Made by a program: the position numbers and the translations under genes
In this document: positions 8,389-16,533 of the stretch, one piece after another
Layout of the letters: each line of letters opens with the position of its first letter
How positions within the stretch are numbered: the stretch's first letter is position 1
The notes under the pieces: model-generated
What the model was told of the DNA's origin: nothing
What the model saw: the letters and a program-made list of their open reading frames with translations, nothing else
Databases searched by the model: none
Source: JALZKA01 sp963715405
GTDB lineage: Bacteria > Actinomycetota > Thermoleophilia > Solirubrobacterales > 70-9
Reading direction: 5' to 3'
DNA: 64,000 bases
Assembly: GCA_963715405.1 (NCBI GenBank)
Contig: OY970239.1
Location: 62,001-126,000, forward strand

Positions 8389-8625
8389 CTAGGAGTCGCG
8401 GCCGCGACGGGCGAGGCGAAGCGGCATGAGGGAGATCAGCGAGCGCTTGCCGAGGTCATCCCGCTCGTCGCGGTCGAGCACCTCTGCGTAGCGGCTCGCC
8501 GTTTCCGCGTCGGGGTAGGTCTTCGAGCCGCCGAAGCCGCAGCCGCGGGCGCATTCCCAGGTCATCTGTGTCCCTTCGGCGCTGAAGCGCACGCGGTGGC
8601 CCATGGTGCGGCAGGAAAGCGCCAT
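8389..8625 (-). CDS. Small Cys/His-rich protein (DUF1660-like)
   Basis: Encodes 78 residues with a possible zinc site, MALSCRTMGHRV followed by WECARGCGFGG, i.e. C-x4-H...C-x3-C. A short helix (DAETASRYAEVLDRD) and a basic tail come after. It resembles the small DUF1660-type proteins found in phages and actinobacteria; the function is unknown. It lies between the permease gene (stop 11 bases upstream) and mrp (start 36 bases downstream), all on the minus strand, so the three are probably cotranscribed. Confidence 0.65.
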   Translation of the reverse strand: MALSCRTMGHRVRFSAEGTQMTWECARGCGFGGSKTYPDAETASRYAEVLDRDERDDLGKRSLISLMPLRLARRGRDS

Positions 8626-8636
8626 CAGCCCGACGC

Positions 8637-10448
8637 TCAGGGCGCGCCCGCGCCGCTGTCGTCGCTGAGGCCGTAGGTGTCACGGCCCTGCCGCACGAGG
8701 ACGCCTTCGGCGAGGCCCTCGCGGATCGCGGCGCGGAATCTGCCCGGCCCCCACCGGCGGGCCCCGACCTTCCCGGCGAGGGTTCGGGAATCGGCTGGGC
8801 CGGAATCACGAAGAGCGTCCTCGATCATGGCGATCTCGTGGTCGACCCACTCCTCGCGCCGCTCCGCCGGATGGCCGAAGAATGGCGAGAACGAGGCGGT
8901 GCCCGCCCCCGGCCGGTAGCGGCGGACGCCGGTCCGCTCACGCTCGGCGCGAGCGCGGTGACGGCTCTCGGTCCGCTCTCGCTCCGGGTCCGGGCTCTCC
9001 TCGCCTCCCTCGGCGGAGAGGGGAGTGGCGATGTCCTCCAGGCTCGCCTTCTCGGCGCGGACTCCCAGGAAGATCTCGACGATGCCGCCGATCGCCATGA
9101 CGATAGCGCCGATGAAGTAGCCGAGGGCGACCTTCTCCGGATCCTCGGTGGCGGCGAGCTTCTCGAAGAGAAGCGGACCGGCGATGCCGCCCACGGCAGT
9201 CCCAATCGCGTAGAAGAAGGCGATTGCAAGCGCTCTGACCTCCATCGGGAAGATCTCCGAGACGGTGAGGTAGGCGGAGCTGGCGCCCGCCGAAGCGAAG
9301 AAGAACGTCACGCCAAGGGCCGCCGTGAGCCCCCAATCCGAGAAGCTTTCGCCTTGGAAGAGGATGCCGACGATCACCAGGAGTACGGCGGAAATCAGAT
9401 ACGTCCCCGCGATCATCGGCCTGCGGCCTACGGTGTCGAACAAGCGTCCTAAAAGAAGCGGGCCGAGGAAGTTGCCAGCCGCGAACACGGCGTAGAAAAG
9501 ACCCACCTGGTTGCTCGCGACTCCGAGGTAGGTGGTGAGCGTCAGGCCAAGCGTGAAGGTGACCGCGTTGTAGATGAAAGCCTGGCCGACGAAAAGAGAG
9601 AAGCCCAAGACCGCCCGCTTGGGATAGACCTTGAACGCGGTCCTCGCGATCTCGGAGAACGGCACGGTGTGGCGCTGCTTGACGGTGATCGCTTCGCCGG
9701 GCTCGTCGTCGAGCTTCTCGCCGGACTCCTCGCGGACCTCCGCCTCGATCCCGTCGACGATCCGCTCCGCCTCGTCCTCGCGGCCGTGGATGAAGAGCCA
9801 GCGCGGACTTTCGGGGACGTTGCGCCGGACGAGGAGGATGCCGAGGCCGAGGATCGCGCCCATGCCGAAGGCCACACGCCAGCCGACGTCGAGGGCGAAG
9901 ACGCTTTCGTTCAGGAGGATCAGCGAAAGCAGGGCGCCTCCTGCCGCGCCCAGCCAGAACGACCCGTTGATGATCAGGTCGATCCGGCCCCGTGCCCGAG
10001 CTGGGATCAGCTCGTCGATCGCCGAGTTGATCGCCGCGTACTCGCCGCCGATCCCCGCGCCGGTGAAGAATCGAGCCATGATGAAGAACCAGGGTGCGAA
10101 CGAGAAAGCGGTGGCGACCGTCGCGGCGAGGTAGACGGCGAGCGTGATCAGAAAAAGGTTCTTGCGGCCGAAGCGGTCGGTGAGCTGGCCGAAGAAGAGG
10201 GCGCCTGAGCAGGCGCCGACGATGTACGCCACTGCCGCCAGGGAGATGTGAGAGGTGGTGAGCTCGATCCCCGATCCCGGCTCGGTGAGCGTGGGCGCCA
10301 GGAAGCCGATGATGGTGACCTCGAGCCCGTCGAGGATCCAGACCGCTCCCAGGCCGATAACGACGCGCCAGTGGAACTTGGACCACGGCAGCCGGTCGAG
10401 GCGAGCCGGGATCCGCGTTTCGATGGTGCCTAGATCGCTGCTGCTCAT
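8637..10448 (-). CDS. MFS permease (sugar-porter-like) with C-terminal winged-helix-like domain
   Basis: Encodes 603 residues from ATG 10448 (MSSSDLGTIETRIPARLDRLPWSKFHW). Residues 30-470 form twelve membrane segments with the MFS motifs DRFGRKNLFL between helices 2 and 3, ARFFTGAGIGGEYAAINSAI, and the repeat GRLFDTVGRRPMIAG in the second half. It resembles metabolite/sugar porters; the substrate is unknown. After the last helix comes a highly charged linker (about 480-530), then a roughly 65-residue segment (WVDHEIAMIEDALRDSG...TLAGKVGARRWGPGRFRAAIREGLAEGVLVRQGRDTYGL, broken here) that reads as a winged helix-turn-helix. Such a tail is unusual on a permease. The first in-frame ATG at 10523 lies in the terminator hairpin and was rejected. 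Confidence 0.9.
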   Translation of the reverse strand: MSSSDLGTIETRIPARLDRLPWSKFHWRVVIGLGAVWILDGLEVTIIGFLAPTLTEPGSGIELTTSHISLAAVAYIVGACSGALFFGQLTDRFGRKNLFLITLAVYLAATVATAFSFAPWFFIMARFFTGAGIGGEYAAINSAIDELIPARARGRIDLIINGSFWLGAAGGALLSLILLNESVFALDVGWRVAFGMGAILGLGILLVRRNVPESPRWLFIHGREDEAERIVDGIEAEVREESGEKLDDEPGEAITVKQRHTVPFSEIARTAFKVYPKRAVLGFSLFVGQAFIYNAVTFTLGLTLTTYLGVASNQVGLFYAVFAAGNFLGPLLLGRLFDTVGRRPMIAGTYLISAVLLVIVGILFQGESFSDWGLTAALGVTFFFASAGASSAYLTVSEIFPMEVRALAIAFFYAIGTAVGGIAGPLLFEKLAATEDPEKVALGYFIGAIVMAIGGIVEIFLGVRAEKASLEDIATPLSAEGGEESPDPERERTESRHRARAERERTGVRRYRPGAGTASFSPFFGHPAERREEWVDHEIAMIEDALRDSGPADSRTLAGKVGARRWGPGRFRAAIREGLAEGVLVRQGRDTYGLSDDSGAGAP

Positions 10449-10510
10449 CGCGCTCTCATAATGGTTTTGGCATCCGTGCCATCTGAGACGTACCCCGGGA
10501 TACGGAAAGA

Positions 10511-10537
10511 GAAACGGGCCCACTTGGGGCCCGTTTC
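10511..10537 (-). terminator. Rho-independent terminator of the basic repeat protein gene
   Basis: GAAACGGGCCC and GGGCCCGTTTC form a perfect stem around a short loop. Read on the minus strand, it lies about 100 bases after the stop of the gene at 10636 and before the permease start, and a weak TCTTT tail follows. Confidence 0.75.
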
Positions 10538-10635
10538 TCGGGGGAGGAGAGGTACTGCCCTGCCCGGCAGTTATTGCACGAGGCAGGCTTCTCCGGGGCG
10601 CCCTCCTCCGGACGCCTCGGGCTAAGGGGTGGCCG

Positions 10636-11163
10636 TTACGAGGCGACCCGCTCGGTGACCGTGGTCTGCGCGTCCTTGAGCGCCTTCTCGGCGCGGACGC
10701 GGTTCTCCTTGACGGCCTTCTCGAGCTTCGTCCGGTTCTGCTTCACCGTGCGCTCGGCCTTCGCGCGGTTCTGCTTGACCTGACGCTCGATCGAGTTGCG
10801 ACGCTGCTTGAAGTCGCGCTCGACGCGATTCCGCGTGCCACGCACACGGGTGGTCGCCTTGCGGCGAGCCTGGCCACCGCGACGCTCGAGCTTGTTGATC
10901 TCGCGCGTCACCTGAGTGCGAAGGCGCTTGATCTCACGCTCGCGGCTCAAGGGCTCGGTGAGCGGCTTGACCGTCTCGGCGACGGTGAGTGCCGCGCCAA
11001 CGGGCACGTCGACGGCACGCTCGGCCGTCTGGCGGGCATAAGCGACAGCCTTCTCAGAGACCTTGCGCTCGTTCTCGGCGCGGGTCTGCGCGGCCTTCTT
11101 GGCGGCGGCGCTGCGCTGCGCCTTCGTGGTGGTGGTCCTGGTGTTGCTCTTGGCGGTTGCCAT
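10636..11163 (-). CDS. Basic, coiled-coil 11-residue-repeat protein (histone/HBHA-like composition)
   Basis: Encodes 175 residues, rich in Lys, Arg, Ala and Thr, with no Cys or Trp. ATG 11163 (MATAKSNTRTTTTKAQRSAA) follows GGGAG. After a flexible N-terminus, residues 75-170 are one continuous helix in which an 11-residue unit recurs near the end: VKQNRAKAERT, VKQNRTKLEKA, VKENRVRAEKA, LKDAQTTVTER. Hendecad spacing suggests a long right-handed or surface-lying helix. The composition resembles heparin-binding haemagglutinin and histone H1-like proteins, so DNA or polyanion binding is plausible but not shown. It is monocistronic, with a terminator at 10511 and a palindrome 45 bases upstream of the start. 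Confidence 0.8.
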   Translation of the reverse strand: MATAKSNTRTTTTKAQRSAAAKKAAQTRAENERKVSEKAVAYARQTAERAVDVPVGAALTVAETVKPLTEPLSREREIKRLRTQVTREINKLERRGGQARRKATTRVRGTRNRVERDFKQRRNSIERQVKQNRAKAERTVKQNRTKLEKAVKENRVRAEKALKDAQTTVTERVAS

Positions 11164-11207
11164 TTTTGACTTCACTCCCTCTTGGGTGATTGGTTCTCGA
11201 TATGAGT

Positions 11208-11223
11208 TGCTTACAAGTAAGCA
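11208..11223. promoter_or_regulatory. Palindromic operator candidate upstream of the basic repeat protein
   Basis: TGCTTAC-AA-GTAAGCA, two perfect 7-base arms, followed at once by the related GTTAGCAAAC. It sits 45-60 bases upstream of the ATG at 11163 in an unusually AT-rich patch, where the promoter should lie. The regulator is unknown. Confidence 0.6.
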
Positions 11224-11289
11224 TGTTAGCAAACTATGCGAACAGGTGTTCTTACCCCAGGCACCCCCCTCGCGGGTTTACGCGCGGCA

Positions 11290-11325
11290 GCGGGTCAGAC
11301 CCGGTACCGCCAGAGGGGTTTGACC
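11290..11325. repeat. REP-like palindrome pair, GGGGTCAGACCCC type
   Basis: GGGTCAGACCC (11290-11300) and GGGGTTTGACCCC (11313-11325), 23 bases apart start to start. They lie just beyond the stop of the metalloprotease gene. They belong to the same family as the palindromes at 1192, 16467, 42274, 51798 and 61852. Confidence 0.85.
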
Positions 11326-11329
11326 CCTT

Positions 11330-12406
11330 TCAGGCGTGAGCGGGCATGAGAACGCGCTCGATCCAGGCGTTCGCGTCGTCCAGCTCTTCGAGCGACGGCA
11401 GCGACTCGCGGCGGTCCCAGACCCGGTCGAGCCCTTCGATCCCGGCCTTGGCGACCACCCCGTCGCACCAGCGCTTTCCGAGTTCGTACTGGCGAAGCTT
11501 GGCGCCGAGGCCGAGGAGCCTCGCGATCATGTCCGCGAGCCCGGTGCGCTGGGCACGGCGGGCGTCCATTCGCTCGCGCATGAGCTCCAGCCCGGGCTCG
11601 CCTTCGGACGCGGCATCCATCACGTGCTCGGCGTAGCCCTCGATCACCGCCATCACGGCGCTCAGCCGGTCCATGAGCTCGCCCTGCTCCTCCCCGGCGA
11701 GGATCCGGGTGAGCTCGCCGTCGAGAATGCGCCTGAGCCCCGCTCTGGGGTCTGGCGCCACGAGACCCTTCGCACGCGAGGCGATCGCGCTCAGGTCGAT
11801 GCCGCCAGTGGCCGCGTCGAGGAGCTCGGAGACAAGGCCGGCGAGATACGGGCGAAGCCACGAGACCGACCCGAACTGGATCGAGTGCGTCTGCTCGTGC
11901 ACGAGCACCCATTTGAGAAACGCGGCGGGCTCCACGCCGAGCTTTCCGGCGGCCTCTTCCAGATTCGCTCCGACGAGCAGCATGCGAGGCTCGCCGGGAT
12001 CGGATCGAAGGGACACCTGGTACTGGCCGAGGACGCGCTTCGCGGCGTAGCCGACGACCGCGCCCGCCTCGGCCCCCGCGGCCGCCCCGAGCGCCTTGCG
12101 GAGCACAGCTTCAAACGGACCGGGCAGGTCGAGCTCGCCCGCCATTCGCTTCTCGACCGGGCTCATCAGTGTTTCGAGCTCGGCGAGGTTCGACTCGATC
12201 CACTCATCGCGCGAGATGACCTCGACGCCGGGCACCTCTGACGCCGGCTCGAGTGACGAGTAGGCGAGAGCCAGTGCGAGCGCATCGCTCGAGGTTGCCC
12301 GGACGGCCGCAAGATCGAGTGGCGACGAACCCTCGCCTGCGAGGCGGCGCCCGAGGCGTCCTGCGAGGCCCCAGTCGATCACGCCTTGGCGCAGCGGGTC
12401 AGTCAT
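11330..12406 (-). CDS. Zincin-like metalloprotease ('F420 biosynthesis-associated', DUF2342 family)
   Basis: Encodes 358 residues from ATG 12406 (MTDPLRQGVIDWGLAGRLGRRL). The metal-binding signature is WVLVHEQTHSIQFG (HExxH-like: H-E-Q-T-H), with a supporting acidic residue expected further on in VIEGYAEHVMDAA. That combination defines the zincin_2/DUF2342 family, which is common in actinobacteria and often labelled coenzyme F420 biosynthesis-associated because of gene context elsewhere. No F420 gene is nearby here. It has no signal peptide, so it is probably cytoplasmic. The start overlaps the 3' end of the phosphatase-like gene by 8 bases, indicating translational coupling. Confidence 0.85.
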   Translation of the reverse strand: MTDPLRQGVIDWGLAGRLGRRLAGEGSSPLDLAAVRATSSDALALALAYSSLEPASEVPGVEVISRDEWIESNLAELETLMSPVEKRMAGELDLPGPFEAVLRKALGAAAGAEAGAVVGYAAKRVLGQYQVSLRSDPGEPRMLLVGANLEEAAGKLGVEPAAFLKWVLVHEQTHSIQFGSVSWLRPYLAGLVSELLDAATGGIDLSAIASRAKGLVAPDPRAGLRRILDGELTRILAGEEQGELMDRLSAVMAVIEGYAEHVMDAASEGEPGLELMRERMDARRAQRTGLADMIARLLGLGAKLRQYELGKRWCDGVVAKAGIEGLDRVWDRRESLPSLEELDDANAWIERVLMPAHA

Positions 12407-13235
12407 CGGGCGAGCATTCCTGCGCAATCCGCACGCTTCCCAGGAGCTCCTCGTTGCGCGCGGCGAGAACCGCGTACCTCGCGTCGAGCCCAAGGTCCGC
12501 GTCTCCGAGCTCGAAGCCGGCGAACTCGACCGCGCCTCCGGCCTCGCTCACCAGGAGCTGCGCGGCCGCCGCGTCGACCGAGCGGCACGGGCGGGCGCTC
12601 AGCATGCCGTCGAGCCGGCCGGCGGCCACGTAGGCAAGCGTGACCGCGATCGAGCCGATCACCCGGACCCGGTAGGCGGAGCCTTCAAGCGCGGACAAGA
12701 CCGGTGCGATTCGGGCGGGCTCCGCGGATTCAAGGCCGACGACTTCCAACCCGTAGCCCTGCCCTTCGAGCTCGAGCCGCCGCTCGCCGAGCCATGCGCC
12801 CTCGCCACGCTTTGCGGTGAACTCTTCCTCGGCCCCGAACTCGTGGACGAACCCCAGCTCCACGTCAGCCATCGAGGGGCCTGAGGCGATCGCGACGCTG
12901 AGAGAGTGAGACGGCAAGGTCCGCCTGACGTTGAGCGAGCCGTCGATCGGGTCGATCACGACTCGCCACTTCGATGACGGGTCGCCGAATGCGACCTCGC
13001 CCCGCTCCTCTGAGACCGCGACGAAGTCGGCCCCCGAGTCCGCGTGGAGCTGCTCGAGCTCGGCGAACACGGCGTCCTCGCACCTGCGGTCGAGCACGAG
13101 CGCGTGATCCCCGCCCTCTCCGACACCCTCGTAGTCGGTGCGCCCGGCGATCGTCGGCTCGGCTTGGAAGAGGTCACGATGGGCCTCGACGGCTCGTCGC
13201 ATCGCACCGAACCAGTCGAGGTCGAGCATGGCCAT
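12399..13235 (-). CDS. Inositol monophosphatase-family phosphatase
   Basis: Encodes 278 residues. The family metal sites are present: VSEERGEVAF, WRVVIDPIDGSLNVRR (DPxDGT/S) and the second signature CRSVDAAAAQLLVSEAGG. This predicts a Mg-dependent, Li-sensitive phosphatase acting on inositol phosphate, fructose bisphosphate or PAP. The second signature has Ser-Val-Asp where Trp-Asp is usual, so the substrate is open. Starts possible are 13253 (MGFTNF), 13235 (MAMLDLDW, chosen) or 13229. The gene is divergent from the helicase-nuclease, with only about 28 bases between starts, and overlaps the metalloprotease downstream. Confidence 0.85.
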   Translation of the reverse strand: MAMLDLDWFGAMRRAVEAHRDLFQAEPTIAGRTDYEGVGEGGDHALVLDRRCEDAVFAELEQLHADSGADFVAVSEERGEVAFGDPSSKWRVVIDPIDGSLNVRRTLPSHSLSVAIASGPSMADVELGFVHEFGAEEEFTAKRGEGAWLGERRLELEGQGYGLEVVGLESAEPARIAPVLSALEGSAYRVRVIGSIAVTLAYVAAGRLDGMLSARPCRSVDAAAAQLLVSEAGGAVEFAGFELGDADLGLDARYAVLAARNEELLGSVRIAQECSPDD

Positions 13236-13263
13236 GAAGTTAGTGAAGCCCATGTAGCGTTCG

Positions 13264-16200
13264 ATGCCGATGGAGGAGCAGCGAGCCGACGGGGTGGACG
13301 AAGCGCAACAGCGCGTGAGCGGGCATCGCCGCGGGCCGTTGCTGGTCACCGGAAGCGCGGGGACGGGAAGGACCGAGGCGCTCGTCAGGCGGTTTGGCTC
13401 CCTGATCGCAGACGGTGTCCGCGCCGAGCGCATTCTCCTCACCTGCCGGACGCGCGCAGGCGCCGCCGTGCTGCGCGAGCGGGTCGAAACGCAGCTCGCG
13501 CGCGCGCACGAGGAACTTTGGATCGGCACGTTCACAGAGATCGCGGAGCGCCTCCTTCGCGGGCACCCGACCGAGGCCGGCCTCGACCCGTTTTTCACGA
13601 CGGTCACGGCCGCCGACCGCTTGGCGATCCTGCTCGACCGCGTCGACGATCTGCCGCTTCGCCGCCACGAGATCCGTGGCAATCCTGCCGGCCTCTTGGC
13701 CCGCCTGCTCAGGCGGATCGACCTGCTCAAGCTCGAGGGCGTCACCCCCGAGGCGCTTCGCGATTGGGCGACCGCGCGGGACCGCGAGGCCAAGCGGCCC
13801 GCCCAGCGCGAGCGAGCTCGGCGGGAGATCGAGTTCGCCGAGCTCTACGGCCGCCACGACCGCATGATCTCCGAGGCGGGGAGCCTCGACGAGGGCGACC
13901 TCGTCCTGGAAGCGGCTCGCCTGATCGCGGAGCGAGCTGACGTCGCCGAGGAGGTCACGGGACGGTTCGAGCATGTGATGGCGGATGAGCTCGAGGACGC
14001 AGCGCCTGCTCACATGCGGCTTATCGAGGCCGTCGTTTCTCCGGACGATCCCAATGTCGTCGCGACTCACGACGCGCAAGGAGCGATCAGACGCTTCCGG
14101 GGAGCGAGCGAGGGCTCGCTCGAGTGGTTTCGCGCGACCTATCCGAACGCCGGCGAGGTAGAGCTCACCCGCCAGCACCGTTTCGGCCCTGCTCTTTCGA
14201 CCGCCGTCGCTGCGCTTGGAGGCGAGGCTTCCGAGCCGCCCGGCGATCCGCACGACTCGGTCCGCTTCTGGCGTTGCGAGGGCGAGCGCGCCCAGGCGCA
14301 GGCGGCCGCCCGGGAGATCGAGGCGCTGCTCTCGGCGGGCGAGACGCTTCCTGAGCGAATCTGCGTGATCGTCGGCTCAGGGTGGCGCGAGGGCCGCCTC
14401 GTCGCCGCCGCGCTCGAGGAGCGAAGCGTGCCCTTCCGGGTGGCTGGCGATGCCTCGTTCTTCGGCCGCCCGGAGGTCCGCGACGCGCTGGCATGGCTGC
14501 GGATGCTGGCTGACCCGTTCGACGCCGCGGCCGTGGTTCGCGCGCTCACGCGGCCTCCGATCGACCTGCGCTCGGCCGACCTCGCTCGCGTGACCACAAT
14601 CGCCCGCAGACGCAAGCTCGACATGGTTTCCGCGCTCGATGCTGCGCTCGAAAGCCCGCAGCTCCGGCCGGAAGCCCGCGACCGCATCCAGGCGTTCTTG
14701 AAGCTCCAGCGCTCGGCAGCCGCCGCGATGGAGGCGATGCGACCGGACGTCTTCGTCAGGCGCCTGATCGAGCGAGTCGGGATGCGCCGGCACCGCCTCT
14801 TCGCAGCCACGCCAGAAACCGCCGAGCGCCTGGTCAACCTCTCGCGCCTCGCGGAGCTGGCGGCTGACTGGTCGCGGCGCGTCCCGCGCGGCTCGGCCCG
14901 GGACTTCGTCCGCCACATCGCCGCCGTGGCGGAGGCAGGCGAGGTCGGAGCCGAGGAGGCCGACCCGCCGGCGCCGGGGGCTGTGGTCTTGGCCGACCCC
15001 GCCCAGGTCAAGGGGCTCGAATTCGACGCGGTCTACCTCCTCGGCCTTCACGCGGGCTCGATGCGGCTTGCTCCCTGGGAGGATCGCTGGGTTCCGTCGG
15101 AGCTTGCGACTGGCTCGCTGCCGGAAGCTGGAGACGACTTGGCCGCAGTCCGCCAGAGGCGGCTCGCCTATCTCGCGATGACCCGCGCTGCCCGCTCGGT
15201 CGTCCTCTCTTGGCCCGAGGAGACCGATCGCGAGGCGACGAGCCCCGCGCCCTTCTATGAGGCGGCGCGCGACGGGATGGGGGCAAGCGAGGAGGTTCAG
15301 ACCGAAGAGGTTTTCGGTCCGGCTGAGGGACTCCATGCCACCTACCGGATGATCCGCGACGAGGTGCTCGAGTCTTCATGGCGTGCCGGATCCGCGCTCT
15401 CGGAGATGCGACTCGACACCGCGGAGGACGTGAACGCCGCAGTCGCTCGCTACCTCGAGCTCATCAAGCTCGCGTCGCTCCTGCAAAGGCCTGACCGGGA
15501 GCCGACGCGCGATGCCCTGGGAGCCGTGAACGAGCTCCTCGCGCGCGTCGCGACACCCGAGCAGCGTGCCGTCTTTGAGACGTCGGCCCTCGACGACTAC
15601 GTCCTCGGTGAGGAGAAGGCCCGCGAGGCTCGCCGCGACGCCGTGGCCGCGCGGCGCGAGCCGTCGCTCGAGCAGTTCCTTCCCAGGCGCGGCGACGGCC
15701 TCGCCCTCTCGGCGTCGGACATCGGCCTCTACCGGACCTGCCCGCTCAAGTACAAGTTCGCCCGCGTCTTCTCGATCCCGCAGGAGCCGACGATCAACCA
15801 GCGCTTCGGGATCCTCATCCACAACGTGCTGGAACGGTTCCATTCCGAGGAGATGCGCTTGAAGTCCGCAGGGCCCGATGATGGCGCTCGTCCGGGCAGC
15901 CTCGACCGCCTCCTCGGACTGCTTGAGGCCGGCTGGCGCCGGTCGGGCTTCGGCGCTTCCGACGACGAGCTCCAGTACCGCGACCGAGCCGTGGCCGCCC
16001 TTGCGCGCTATCACGAGCGGCATCTTCGCGAGGAGACGGAGCCGGTCTGGCTCGAGCGAAGCTTCTCATTTGCGATCGGCGATCATCATCTGCGCGGCCG
16101 GATCGACCGGGTCGACAAGCGCCCCGATGGCGCATACGAATTGATCGACTACAAGACCGGAGAGCAGTCGCCGGTGTCAAAGCTCTCCGAGGACCTGCAG

Positions 16201-16446
16201 CTTGCCCTCTACCGGGTCGCGGCACGCGAGGCCTGGCAGCTCGAGGCAACGCAGGGCGCTTACTGGTACGTCCTCTCCGACGAGCGCGTCAACGTTGAAC
16301 CGGCCCCCGATGACGCCGAGCGGGTCGAGCGGACGGTCCTCGACGTGGCCGGCGGGATCGAGGCTCAGGACTTCGAGCCGCGCCCGTCGTTCGAGATCTG
16401 CTCCTGGTGCGACTACCGGCTGATCTGCCCCGCCTCGGAGGCGTAG
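13264..16446 (+). CDS. UvrD-like helicase fused to RecB-type nuclease (AdnA/AdnB-like)
   Basis: Encodes 1060 residues, the size of one AdnA or AdnB subunit. Superfamily 1 helicase motifs: I GSAGTGRTEAL (residues about 28-38), II VMADELEDAAP, III-like ATHDAQGAIRRFRG, IV LTRQHRFG, V PAQVKGLEFDAVYLLGLHAG, VI LAYLAMTRAAR. The C-terminal nuclease has CPLKYKFARV, IDYKTGEQSP (catalytic Asp/Lys) and CSWCDYRLICP, i.e. the four cysteines that hold an Fe-S cluster in AddB/AdnB proteins. It is expected to resect DNA double-strand breaks. Motif I has Arg instead of the catalytic Lys, and motif II is DELED rather than DExQD, so its motor may be weak. No partner subunit is adjacent. Confidence 0.93.
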   Translation: MPMEEQRADGVDEAQQRVSGHRRGPLLVTGSAGTGRTEALVRRFGSLIADGVRAERILLTCRTRAGAAVLRERVETQLARAHEELWIGTFTEIAERLLRGHPTEAGLDPFFTTVTAADRLAILLDRVDDLPLRRHEIRGNPAGLLARLLRRIDLLKLEGVTPEALRDWATARDREAKRPAQRERARREIEFAELYGRHDRMISEAGSLDEGDLVLEAARLIAERADVAEEVTGRFEHVMADELEDAAPAHMRLIEAVVSPDDPNVVATHDAQGAIRRFRGASEGSLEWFRATYPNAGEVELTRQHRFGPALSTAVAALGGEASEPPGDPHDSVRFWRCEGERAQAQAAAREIEALLSAGETLPERICVIVGSGWREGRLVAAALEERSVPFRVAGDASFFGRPEVRDALAWLRMLADPFDAAAVVRALTRPPIDLRSADLARVTTIARRRKLDMVSALDAALESPQLRPEARDRIQAFLKLQRSAAAAMEAMRPDVFVRRLIERVGMRRHRLFAATPETAERLVNLSRLAELAADWSRRVPRGSARDFVRHIAAVAEAGEVGAEEADPPAPGAVVLADPAQVKGLEFDAVYLLGLHAGSMRLAPWEDRWVPSELATGSLPEAGDDLAAVRQRRLAYLAMTRAARSVVLSWPEETDREATSPAPFYEAARDGMGASEEVQTEEVFGPAEGLHATYRMIRDEVLESSWRAGSALSEMRLDTAEDVNAAVARYLELIKLASLLQRPDREPTRDALGAVNELLARVATPEQRAVFETSALDDYVLGEEKAREARRDAVAARREPSLEQFLPRRGDGLALSASDIGLYRTCPLKYKFARVFSIPQEPTINQRFGILIHNVLERFHSEEMRLKSAGPDDGARPGSLDRLLGLLEAGWRRSGFGASDDELQYRDRAVAALARYHERHLREETEPVWLERSFSFAIGDHHLRGRIDRVDKRPDGAYELIDYKTGEQSPVSKLSEDLQLALYRVAAREAWQLEATQGAYWYVLSDERVNVEPAPDDAERVERTVLDVAGGIEAQDFEPRPSFEICSWCDYRLICPASEA

Positions 16447-16466
16447 GCGCTTCTATCGGCGACTGT

Positions 16467-16533
16467 GGGGTCAGACCCCTCGCGTGGCGCTCGCGTTAAG
16501 CCGAGATCTCAGTGAGTAGAGGGGTCAGACCCC
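16467..16533. repeat. REP-like palindrome pair, GGGGTCAGACCCC type
   Basis: Two identical perfect 13-base palindromes, GGGGTCAGACCCC, at 16467-16479 and 16521-16533, 54 bases apart. The first is intergenic. The second lies inside the 3' end of the PAC2 gene, where it encodes the tail PGSDPST. Confidence 0.92.

Noticed and set aside
10449..10635. tRNA or small RNA gene in the 187-base gap
   Set aside because: Only the terminator hairpin is seen; no cloverleaf or TTCGA arm. The other gaps at 38982-39098 and 57379-57529 also show none.
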